Below are positions 50,144 through 63,000 of a stretch of 64,000 nucleotides of DNA, piece by piece. How positions within the stretch are numbered: the stretch's first letter is position 1; the number at the start of each line of letters is the position of its first letter. Position numbers and translations under genes: made by a program. The DNA is taken from NCBI GenBank assembly GCA_039105265.1, contig JAPFFF010000029.1:1116001-1180000 (forward strand), in the 5' to 3' direction. Under the pieces are notes generated by a model. That model ran no database searches, had not been told where the DNA came from, and was given only the letters and a program-made list of their open reading frames with translations. The stretch is from Tritrichomonas musculus (lineage: Eukaryota > Parabasalia > Tritrichomonadida > Tritrichomonadidae).

Positions 50144-51025
50144 ATAAACATTATTAAAAACAACTAATTCGTATTTTATTTGAAGGTTTATCAATAAATA
50201 ATTGCTGAAAAAAACTAATAAAAAAAATTTTGCAAAAATTTTTGGCAAAATTTTCAAAATTTTAAGACAAAAATTTTTTTTCTCTTTATCAATTCAATTC
50301 AAAATTCAGACTCAAAATGGAAATTTTGATCTTGGTAAAGATGAAGAAATGATTGCAGCCTTTATTATTATTATTATTAAATAAATAAATGATACTCAGC
50401 TTCCTTTGCTCCTTATTCCAGTTTCATATTGAATTTTGAATGGTGAACGTTTAGAATTAAATTCAATGAATCCGATCATATAAAATCAAATCATTGAATT
50501 TTTTATTTAAATGTCTTGATAAATAAGACAAAGAAGCATCGTTTTTGTTATTAAATCTTGATTGGGAGGATGAAAGAATTGTTGAAGATAAAACCAGAAG
50601 CAAGTTCTTAACTGCCTTAGACATCTGTCATTCCAAGAAATTAAGAATATCAGCACTTTAAAAAAAAAAAAAAAAAAAATGCGTTCAAATTATCATCAAA
50701 TTTGGAAAATAACTTTCATTTAAAAGCACTTATTAATTGAACATCTGTACACAAAAGTTTTGTAATGTCTTTGTTGAAACACCTGAAGTAAACAGCGAGT
50801 CATTTTTGCATACAACTCAATTTTTCTGAGTAGTATTGAAAAATGAAAATAATCAACTCGATTTTGAAATAAATAATTGTTGTTTTCAATGATAAATTGA
50901 AAATTGATTTGTGAGCAAAAATGAAAACCGGTTTATTTTTTTATATTTAAAAAAAAAACAAAAACAATGATCTTTAACAACATTATATAAAATATTTTAT
51001 ATCTTTATTAATAATATACATACAG
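50144..51025. other. Intergenic region with a possible ankyrin remnant and dispersed repeat copy B
   Basis: After a self-complementary A/T block at 50218-50280, the plus strand at about 50550-50660 reads VEDKTRSKFLTALDICHSKK, vaguely like an ankyrin unit. An A run (about 50660-50678) and the 143-bp dispersed repeat follow. No complete gene is present. Confidence 0.35.
50795..50937 (+). repeat. Dispersed repeat, copy B (copy A at 6957-7100)
   Basis: Aligns with copy A from GCGAGTCATTTTTGCATACA to GTTTATT with scattered substitutions and one or two one-base length differences. Confidence 0.8.
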
Positions 51026-54000
51026 TTAAAATATATCTGGTTTTTGGCAAATGAGTGAGACACCTGATGAAACCAGCAATTTCTCAGCAACATCGGATTT
51101 AAGCGGAATTTCCCACTGCAAATTCTCTGCCACTCCGTCAACAACATTCATGTCATTTTCGAGCATGAAATGAGCCGATGGAATTGACCTATACAGCGGG
51201 CAAATGAAAACGTGCTGACTTTTCCCTTTCGTTTTCACAGGGACGCACAGCAGCTCGGGCATTGATGAAATCGGCTGTGTTTTCGAATTAGGAAGAACAA
51301 GTTTTCCTTCATTAAAGTCCCAATTTCCAGCAACCAGAGAAAGCCCAGATAGCAGCAAACCGCCAGCTGCAGCATTCACGCCATCGAAGCTTTCTATTGA
51401 AATATTTTTGTTCATTTTCAAATTTTCATCAGAATTGAAAACGAACTCAAAAGACAAGACATCAGTTGTCATTTGTCTCTGGATTGCAATTTCATTCAAG
51501 TAGCTAAACATGAGGGATTTCAAGTCAGAAACATAACGAACATCGACTGGTGTTGGCACCATTGAATTCTTGAGCCATTTTGACAGCATTTTGCACTTTT
51601 TATTGAGATATTTAAGAAATGATGTGAAGTGATTAGATGAACTCATTTTGATGTCATTTGCCCACTTTTTAGGGAACTTGTTTCTTCTATATAATTCAAT
51701 GAATTCGTTATTCTTTGAATGGCACAATGTTTCGTTGATAACGTCTTCCATTTCGACGATAAGTTTGTTGAAAAGTTGAATCTCGCCGTAAAGAAAGATT
51801 TGTGTCGGTGTTTTCATTGAATCTTTTGACACTTTTATCGTCTTTGGGAACTTGCTAGTTATCAATTCATTCAATTTTGATTTCGCTTCAGAAATTGAAA
51901 TGAGTTCATTTTCATGACTAAGCTTTATAAACGGTTTTGACACCCATTTTGACATGCACCAATTTTGATACAAATTTCCAATCGTTCTGTTCATCATCAA
52001 GATTTCTGTTGTTGCAAACAAAGGAATCTTTTCAAGCGCATGACTGTAATTCAATGACGATACATCGTTCGGTATCGTCCACTTGTCAATTTCATCAGAA
52101 TTTGGATCAATGAAGCAGAAACCGTCATTTATAATGTCAGCCGAACAGCATGAAAAAACATGCCATTTCAACTTTTTGTAATCATACTGATCAAAAACGC
52201 CTCCTCCAATTTCAACCTCCAATAAATCATCACGAATGTTTTTGATTGGAATGAAATTGGTGTCTGTCGTTTCAATGAGCTCCTTCAAACGAACAAAAAA
52301 GTTCCTCAATCGGACTTCGTCAATTGGAACGTCGAAACTGAATCCAATCGGACTCATAAACATTCGAAAACGAATCAACGAAAACAAGAGCGAATACGAA
52401 TAAATCTGCTTCTTGACTATCTGTGAATTAGAGCTTTGCATCGCTGAAGCATGATGATTGTAAATCTCAAACATTTGTTGCCTGATGCTTGGAAAAGCTT
52501 CATATTCAACACGAACGCACTTTTTGAGAATATTTCTGGGCAAACCGTTTGTCGTTGAACAAATCAAAACAGCACGAAAATCACGATTAGGATTTCGCGT
52601 TGCTATCATGTTAACGACATCGTTTAGAAAAGTGGAAATGTAAGTAGAATCGATAGAATAATGAATGGCAATTGTCACATCCTTCCTCATCGATTCTTCA
52701 ATCAATTTCATTGAGTTGCTTAAAACTTGCGGATCTTCGCACAATGAAATTGACACGTATGAAGAAGCCTTGCTTCGAAGTGTGATGTAATACTCGAGCA
52801 GTTGTGTCGCATCTTTCATGTTATCGTCTGGATTCAATTGAATCAAAACAGGAACAGATGACGAAGTCGACAAAAACGATTCAATTGAAAAGTACGAAAA
52901 GAACTTTTTGTATTCACTTCCGTAAATTTCGGTTATGTAACGGTCAACAAAAGAAAAAATGTTGACAATGTTCGTGAACTTAAGATGATCGATAGCTTGA
53001 CCGTTATGCCAGTCAATAACCGTAAAATCACAAAAACCGTCAAATTCAGATTCAATGTGTTGAAAAATCGAAGGAAGGTCATCTTCAACGACGAGCCCTT
53101 CAAAAAGTTGGCATTCAAAGCCTGATATGAAGAAGAACAAAAGTGACTCATTTATCGACATCGTCGGTAGAACCCATTTCAATATATGATTGGTCAGTGA
53201 AGCGTTAATTTTATTGAAATGTTCAGCTTGAAGAATTCCTTCGTGAAAACCGAGCGAAATAACGGTTGATGTAATTAGTGATATGAACTGAGGGAGGGAA
53301 TAAAAGTGGCAATTTCTGACACGTGGCATAAATCGACTTAATGTTACCCAGAACGATAAACAAAGGCGAATTGACTTAGTGAACAGTTCAACCGTCATTT
53401 TCAATTCATTCAAAATTGAGGTGAAATCCGTTACAACATTTGTGGCTGCAAAATAACATTCTTTAGCTTGAAGAAGCTTCTTAATCTTGTCATCATCAGA
53501 GAGATAATCATACTTCTTATCATTGTGGATTAAGTTTGTTATCTCTTCAATCGAGTCGAGCGTTTGTCTCTCGTATTTCATGATGTCCAAGTTGTTCATC
53601 AATTCTGCACGCTGCATTGAATTCAATCTAGGCAGCATTTCGGGATCAAAATGACTCAAGAAGCAACAAGTTATATCATGTTGAACGGACTTTAATGATC
53701 TCTCAGAGACATCAACAAGTGTCGTAAAAGCTCGAAGATTCGCCGGAATGTCAATTGGTTTTATCTTCGTTGTGAACAAGAAGAGACGAAAGTTTGGATC
53801 AAGTTTGATGACTTTATTTTTGACTGATATTTCATCAACCTTCTTTGAAAGAGAAAAAGCAGACAAGAAAGGAATCAGTTGGAAATCAAGGAAGTCAACA
53901 TCTTCAAGAAGAAGAATATAACCGTTTTTGGCTGAACTTTTGAGAACCTTAAATAAGTTGCTGCTTTTGATCGAGGCAACAACGATCATTTCAGATGAAT

Positions 54001-57000
54001 TAGAATTCGGCATCGTGATTGAACTCATTATCGAATTTGACAGTGATATTGATGCAAATGATGTAGCTGTTGGATTGGTTGATCGTGAAAGTGGAACCGA
54101 CGTTGGAATTGTGTTGAATTCGGGAACAATTTTGCCTGAATTTATGAAGGCGTTCAAAATGACACAATCTGGATCAATGATTAAAGGAGTCCTTGGAACA
54201 GACTTGATCAAACGAATGTCATTTTGAATCTCAGGAACAGATTCAGATTCACCAAAACCGCCAGCATTGAGTAGTGCAAGTTGGCCTTCAATGAATTCCA
54301 AAGGAGATTCAACATTGGCAACCAATCCATGTCTTTTTATTTCATCGCATAAGTCGATGACTAATTCATTTCTTTTTGCTGTTTTAATTGTTCCGAAATA
54401 CGTGACAAAAGCAGCAAAAATGATCGAATTGCCAAGAACAAGATCAATGCTTTGATCAAAGTTGTCGCTTTCTTGTTTCCACTTGTCACCAAGAACATCC
54501 AATCCTTTGTAAATGTTCTCGAGAATTCTTTTCTTTGAATCAACAACTTCGATTTCTTTAAGCAAATGTTCACGTGTTACAGCAGAATTCTGAAGATTTT
54601 TTAACTCATGATCAAGTGATTTATTTCGTTGTGAAAGCTGCCCTTTTTCGGTTGCCATGTTATGTGTGAAGTCATCAAATTCAAGCATTAATTGGTCGTA
54701 CACTTTTGTGTCTTCATTTAATTTCGCTGAACTTGAAGCATAACGATAAACAATGTCAATGTAATCATGAAGGATTGAACAAGGCATTGAAATGCTGTCA
54801 AAATCGGACTTTGTAAACTGACTCTCAGTGAAGATTAAAGTTGCTTTCTCTAAAGTTGAAGGATCAACTAATTGAGGATCAATTCTTTCTTTGATTTGTT
54901 CATAGAATTGAGGATCATAAAGAAGCCTCTTTCCATATGGTTCGTACTGTGGAGTAATGTTCATAAATACGCAAAACATTTCAATCAATTCTTTAAATGC
55001 AGGCGAAGGATTGAGGCCGCTTTGACGAACAAGTTCAAGTTGCTGTGGTGAGATTGATTCAAATCTTTGTCGAGCCAAATCAAAACGAACTTTTAGATCA
55101 ATCATTGTCGTTTTAAGTGGCAACAATTGTTCACGTGTTTGTTTAATTTGGGCTGTTTTTAAACGTTCTTCATCTTCCAATTGTTGTTTTCTCAGTGAAA
55201 TCTCACTTTTTTGATCGGCAATTTTTTTCTTGTAGCTTCCATCGTCATTATTCAATGCATGCAAAGACGAATCAAGATTTTTCTTCTTTTCGTCCACAAT
55301 TTTTATTTCTTCTTCAATTTTTTCTTTGAAACCGATTGCCACTTTTATTGAAGAAACTTTTTCAGTCATGCTTTTATGACATTTTGAAGCGTAAAAAATG
55401 AAACTTGTCAAAAAATCTTCAAAATGACAATTCATAATGTGTGGACAATAGCTTCGAATGATCGAGTGAATCTTAGTGAAAAGAATCGGCATGTTTTCAG
55501 GTATTTGTTGAGCTATTTGTGTGATTGACGGATTCTTAAGGAGATCTTTTGCACACATTAAATTGAATTCATCTGTTCGTGGCAATCTTATTTCAACAAA
55601 TGAACTGTATCTAGATGACTCGAATGAATAATCAGCTGCAACAATGAAATGTGTCCTCAATTTTAATGAATTAACAATCTGTTGATAAATTGTTTGTTTC
55701 TCTTCCATTTTAATCTTGAGTAAAGTTCCAACTTTGTAGTAAATGTCGTCGATTTCACTTGTAGTGAAATATTCGTAAAAATCATGGAAAAGGAACAAAT
55801 TTGAAAGGAAATTAGTATCAACTTTGTTTTTAGAATCAATTCTAAAGAAAATTACGGTGTGTTTTGTTTGCATGATGCTTTCAATCATTGCTTTTTGGAT
55901 GATTTTCTTGACTTGTTCACGTCGCTTTTCATGCGATGTTCCATCATCTAAAGGAGAAATGATTGGAATTGGATAAAACGAACAATCTTTCAAATAGGAT
56001 ACAAAGCATGCCAATCTGTAACGACCCGAACCATGATCGCCTTTCAAAACAACAGAAGTTCCTGGATAAGAAATTGCTCTTAAAAGCAGCATGATTTCAT
56101 TAACAACTGGTCGATGAAAGGTCCATTCAAGGAATTTGTTTATTCCTTTTGTTTTGTTGTATTCATCAAACTTTTCATACAACATTGACCGAATCGTCGA
56201 CAAAGGACGACTAAAAATGCCAGCAGAACAAGATGAGAGATCATTTGACATGTTAATTTCAGGATACATTAATTCATTGCCATCCAAAATATCAGCAAAT
56301 AAATCTTTCAAACTGGTGTCATTGAAATTTGAAAGATACAATTCTTTCAGTTGTTCTTTCATTTGAACACTTGTTATTTTGTGATAAAGCAAATAGTTCA
56401 ATTCAAACAAGAAAGAACGAACGCAGAACATCAATTCTCTTTCATTTGAGGCTGCTCTTTCATTTAATAATGCAATAAGCTCAATGACACGTGTGAAGAT
56501 GAATGGGCATTCTTTATTATTGCAATACTGCTCGCTGAACTGTGAGAAACATTCAACCAATTTCGGAGAAATATCAAATTGTGAGGATATTTGGCTGATG
56601 ACATAATTGATCGTTTGTGGAGCAGGCTCATTGAGATGCATGATGAAAAATTGGGACAAGAAACGTGAAGGCATTCTCGATATATCGTCTGTTAAAACAA
56701 TGACGAAAAAGTGCTGGACTTGAAGAAAATCAAGATATTTCGAATCATTCCTCGATGAGGAAGGAATCGAAGAAGTCGAAACAAGCATTCGAATGAATTC
56801 AAGTGCATGCAAATTCTCACTCGGAACGTTGTCAAAGATCAAAGCATACGTCTTTGTGTCGTGAAGCGTCATGTACTTCTTCGTGATGATCGGCGCTAAC
56901 GAACTAATGAACTTTTGTAACGTGTAGCCATTCGACGAATTGGTCACTGGAATCGTGATCGGAACAATGTCGTTCGAATGGAGGAAAACAAACCGAAGTA

Positions 57001-60000
57001 AAGATGATTTGCCGCTTGATTTTGGACCATGAATGATGAAATGTCTTTTCTTACGTGCAAGTAAACGTGACTCACAAATAACTGGCAAATATTGAGCAGC
57101 ACAAATCGAAAAGTCAGAAGGAAGTTTGAGTGTAGGACATTCAATTCTCACTTTTTGAATAGGCTTCTCAAGCAGGAGTGAAAAATCAATAGGAATCAAT
57201 TTTCCTTTGTAAAATTGAAGTGTCTGTATCGATGGACGTTGGTAGAAATCCCAAAAAGGATCTGGAGTGTTAAATCCAACCCAATCTTCTGGAATTTCAA
57301 TGAAAAATGTCACTCGAATCCAGTTGTCAAAAATATTCAATGCCGACGGCCAAATAATGCCTGAAAAAGCAGAATAAAAAGCAAGAATCAAAATTGTTTT
57401 AATCTGGCTTTCATCGTACTTTTTCTGCATTGATGACTGCTCGTAGTAATGAAGAGCAAGCTCCATCGATAAGTATGACATGTGATCTGAAATAAGCTGA
57501 TTACCGCCCTCAGTTTTTGACAAGAAATTTTCGGTTTCAAAAACGTAATGAACAACTGTTGGTGCAATTTGAATGAACAACTTTTTGAATGTTTCGGCGG
57601 TTTTGTCATCAATTTTGCCTTTGAAATTTCTGAGGGCACGATTGAAAACAATTTCAGGATCGTTGATTGAAAAAGTTTTATCAAACTGCAAATTATTCAT
57701 CGGTAACAAAGCGCAATTCATCATCATTGACGGATTCAAGTTATTTATTGAGTCTGTTTCAATTATGACTCGAAAGTTGTCATCGACGTAATAAGAGTCC
57801 ATTGAGTTCAATCTCATCAATTGCGAATTTGATGAAAACATGATTTCATTCAAAAAACGAATAAATTTGTCAGTCAAAGGGCCATTGAATCTCAGAATAT
57901 TATGATGAGTTTTATCAGCTTTTGATATATTATTAAAGAATGAATGAAGCTGGCCTGTAAGCCAAGCAGGTCCTTCTTCACTTGTTGTCATTTCGCCATA
58001 CATTCTCGTCCAGATGTCGTTTAAATAGAATGACTCAAAAATTTTATACTGGCACAAATTTGTAAATATATTTCTATCTTCAGGTTGATTCATTAAAGCT
58101 TTAATTGTGTCATTTAAAATGTCAACAAGAGAAGATTTTCCACTGTTTATGTCGCCATAAATAATGATGCATTTGTGATTCTCCATCATGTGATACAAAG
58201 AAATTGTTTTTTCAATCAAATAATCTGACAATTTCGATGAATATTTGTTATTTATCACTTTTTTAATGGTCTCAATTAATACAGCATCTTTTTGATCAGA
58301 TGGGAATGTTGTTCGATTTAAGATGTTCAATTTAAAATCGAAATAATTATTGAAAATTTGAAAATGACCATACAAAATTTGAAAGAATGATTCAATATGA
58401 ACGGTGTCAATTCTGGGAATGAAATAATCATAGACTGATCGAGCACAAACGAATTCTTCTGCTGTTCTTGATGATTCATAATAATCAACAACAACATTTT
58501 GGTTTTTCGTAAGCAAAAGAATTCGAAGTAATTGATTCGCATTGTCCAGAATTGAAAGAAGAGGTTTGAGAACAAAATTCAAATTCAAATATCTAAATGT
58601 TGAAATGATTGAATTAACAACCAAGAACAATTTCAATGAAATATGTTTCGAGGCTTTAAAACCATATGAAATAAGCTTGATTTCTGCAATTAATCGAATG
58701 TCAGGAGGACTCATTGCAACTGGTTTCAAATAAGAACGAAATTGATGAGGAATTGTCTTTGATTGGTAAATTGTTCGATCACCAGTGAAAAATATGACTG
58801 GATATGATGATGACATTTCATATTTATTACCAGAGATATAACATGACTTTTCTTTTGCATTTTTCTTATTCATAATTTCATGCACTGTCTCATATAAAAA
58901 GCACAAATTTTGTTGGGAATAAAAATGAAGACTATGAAAGGTCAGCCAGAAACCAGTTCGAGCAGCACCAATCAACAATCTCTCCAGAATCAAATTCGTT
59001 TTATTATGGAAACTTGGAATGTCATAAATATATGTTCCAAAAATAGAAGCGATGTCAGAAATCATATATTTTTTGCCACATGATGAAGATCCGAAAAAGT
59101 AAGGTGATTCACCTCTTGACATTGCTGATATTAGATTCATTAAAGCTCTTTCACCAGACGGTGTGTAAATGAATTGAACTCCACTTGCCCAATATTCATA
59201 TCTGTGTTCAATTTCGATGTCACCTAATTCGACAGTAATAATTTTTTTCTGTTGATTAAAACGTAATTTTATTCTGTTTTTCCAATTCAATTTCGGAGAG
59301 TTGTGTTGAACTTTCTCTGAAAGATTTCTTATTATCGACATCTGTGAATTAAGTAGTGCTATAACAGCCGATAATTTTAATATTTCAGAGTTCGCAAGTG
59401 GTGATAAAATAGTGTGTGATAAATCAGCAATCTTTTTAATCAATGAATTTTCATAATTAGAGAATGCTCGTGAATTATTGTCAAGGTTCGCAAAGCATTC
59501 ATCAATGTCCTTTGTAAAAATGACATGCAATGTTAATAATGCTATATATGTCGGCATTCCTAATACCCAATCATTCAACGATATGCTTGAATATGATTGA
59601 AGTGAAAACTCAAGTTTACTTTTAACAAAATCATGAAGAAAATTTATTAAGTTTTGAATCCACTTCTCAACTTGTCCACCACAGAAAACTCGTTGATCAA
59701 AAACAATCGATTCAAGAGTATCTCCAATGAATCCATAAATTTTTAATCTTGAAAAATCTTGGACATTTGGTGCTTTAGGTTCAGAAGACACATCTGGCTT
59801 TTCTTGAATTCGATAATCAAAGCTTTTAAAGTGCATAAATAACTTGATCAAATGACGATCAAAAATCGCAAAATCAGTTGTTGAAAACAAAGTCAAAACT
59901 TCATCATTACTTAAGAAATACAAACGTGGCATGGCTTCTCTCTTTTGATCAATGAACTTATTCAATGAAGAAAGAATTGATTCCAAGATTTTATTATTAT

Positions 60001-63000
60001 CAACAAGCATGTCAAGAAGACTAGGAAAAGTACAAACAGAATATAATGTTGTGTTTTCTAACGTGTGCCTTACAAGTGACATCCACCTTCTTCGAACAGT
60101 TTGAAATCTTTTCGATTTCGCTTCAAGAATTGATTTTGTTTCTTCTTGTGCAAAGAAGCATGACAAAATCGTCCAATTTGATTGGAATGTTATCCAAGCA
60201 TCTAATACATGTGCATAATTTTCAAGCATTTCAGATAAATCTTGAATTTCTTGTCTGATTGTTTGAACATGTGGAACAGACAAAATTTGTTGAAGACGAA
60301 TTTGAGCGTCTGAAATTTCTTGGAAAAGTTTATCAACATCGCCTAAAAGAAGAGAATCATCTGCTTTTACTTGTGAGTCAAGTAAAGGAAGTTGAACTTC
60401 AATCCATTTCATTTTTATGTTTGAAAAGTCTGTCTCAAGTTGTGATTCATTTTGTGCACTGCTTGAAATTGTCTGGATTTTTTCTTTCTGAGAAAGAATT
60501 CCAAGCTTTGATAAACCGTTAATTGTGATTTTCTTTGTGTATAAATTGGAAACTCCGCATTCATCGAAAAGACGATTCCAGTGTCTCAACTTCATATTTC
60601 CATTTGCCAATTGTTTAAGTTGATCAACCATTGGGACGATAAAATCAACTTTTTGATTAAGGTCATTCAAAAGTGAAATTGATGGATTATTTGGACTGAT
60701 ATTTGAATTCCTTAAGTCCAAAACCATGTTGTTTAATGAATCAACTTCTTCGCCAAATCTTGCTATGTCAACTTGAGCGAAAGGAACATCATCCATCAAT
60801 GCTTTAACATCATTATATTTACGAATTGAACTATAAAGATTTTCATTGTAAATGACGGTTTTTTTAATGTCTTGAAAAACTGATAATTCATTCAATTCAA
60901 TTCCCATCACATTTTGACAATGTTGCAACGCAGAGATTTCTGGCTCAAGATGCAAAACTTTATGTTTTAATTGCTTCGTTTCGGGAAGTAATGAATCAAC
61001 TTTGGCACTTTTTATATCTTCTGGATAAGTCATTACTTCCTCATTCAATTTATTCAATTGTCCTTCATGAATGTTAATTCGTTGTTGAAGAGCAACAACG
61101 AATTTGTCTTCATTTATTTCTTTCAAGTTTTTCGCTGTTTGTTTGTTGTTCTTGAAAATTTTAAAAGCATCATGAAGAAGATTTTTGGATGATTCAATTT
61201 CTGGTGTTTTTTCATATAAATCGGCTTCTAATTCTTCAAGAAGTGTTCTTAACTCGTCCGTTAAAGTGATTTCAACAGCAAGATAAGGAGTGATGACGCC
61301 GACAGCTTCAGTAAATTCACAGAAGTCAACATATTGTTCCAAACTTGCAGGTTCTTTCTTTAATTTCTTCGAACAATAAGAAAAAATTGAATTCAGCAAT
61401 TCAATTTTCTTCTTGAAAATTGTGCATAATGTCGAATGGAGTGTCTCAAGTGCTCGAGCTGGAATTGGTGTCAAAAAGTTCTTCATTTGTCGACTGTCAA
61501 TGAGCAGGCATCCACGCATTGTGCATGTGTGAAATTGAGACATTTTTTGAGAGTCTTTTTTAAATCTTTCAATGTCGTGTCGAATGGATGTTGTATCGAC
61601 TGTTTTCTCTTTGGAACGATTGTAAACAATTGGAGTTGGCAAGTCAGTATCACCAATCAATTTAGACAAATTGTATTCAGTACTGTCGCCCCCTCTAAAT
61701 TTCACAGATTCTTCAGGAGTCCAATCTTTTCCGAGCCTGAAAATTGTGAAATATTCAATGTACATCTCACTTGATTCTTCGGCACTTTTATAAGAAGCAG
61801 TTAGCAAGTCAAGAATTGTATCTTCAATTCTAGAATATGAAGTGTCAGTTGATCTGATGCTTTCAAAAGTTGGCCAATTACGAACTTTTTCTTTAGGAAT
61901 GATGTGATCGACAATTTTTGACATTTGATTCAATCGTGGCAAATTATTCAATGTTATAAAAGACTCATTCAAACATGTTCTAACATTTTCAATGAGCGTC
62001 TCTAATGGAATATTGAATGATATTTTACCTTCATCTGAAAATGATACTTCAATTAAAAAAATGCCAGACTTGTCTTGTGAAATATTTGACGCTGCAATGG
62101 TCCAACTTTCAGAGCAACTTTTTGCCATCGATTCAAGAAGCATGTAATCAATCATCCTTATAAAATTAGATAGAGACGATATCTCACTTTTGACCAGTTG
62201 AATTCGCCTTTCTTTTTCCGCATGAACTTTTTGTTCGAGAACGATAAGTTGCTCAATATTCGGATTTTTTCTTTTTATCTCTTGAAAGTCGGTGTCTTCA
62301 ACTTTGACTCTTTCTGGGTCGTTAATTGTTGTGAATAAATCACAAATAATTCTGGTGACTTCGTTTAGAAATTGTGAATATTCTTCAAAAAGTGACTTTT
62401 TGTTGCTCTCTATCGTCGAGTGAAGTTCCTCTAAAGTGTACTTTTTTTGCGGAATGAAAGGTAGTAAATATTTCTTGATCATTGTGTCACTGGTCGATTC
62501 TAGTATTGTTAACATTGTAGAAAAAAAATTCGAATTGGACCAATATGGATGTTTGTAGATATATTGCGTAATTTGATTATATCGTTGTTTCATGACAAAC
62601 TTCTTCCAAAATCGAAAAGGATGCCAATAATAATATTGTGAAAAAAATCGTAATTTACGTATAGAAGCAAATATTGACGATTCTTTAGCCCATATGTCTA
62701 TCGAAAATTGTTCGGTATTACCATCTGGTAAAATTCGAGTTACTCCACTTGCTGACATGGTAAAATATTCTTCTTTAACTTCTGCAAAAGGAACTTTTTC
62801 TAAATCATACGGATTAAAAGCGGGGTCTTTCCGATTGCCAGTATAATTAAGATAAATGAATTGATGTCCTCCACCTTCTTTCCTTTTTGCAAAATACGCA
62901 ATTGGATCTTCTTTAAATGATATTGAAGCTCGCTCGTTTTCAATCGACTGTTGAACTCGTTGAACTGATGTTGGAATTGATGTACTTTTAAATGTTGTCG

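Noticed and set aside
56025-56045. AAA4 of the dynein (GSGR instead of GSGK) as a second dead site
   Set aside because: Arg at this position is common in axonemal dynein heavy chains, so it is not a peculiarity of this gene.
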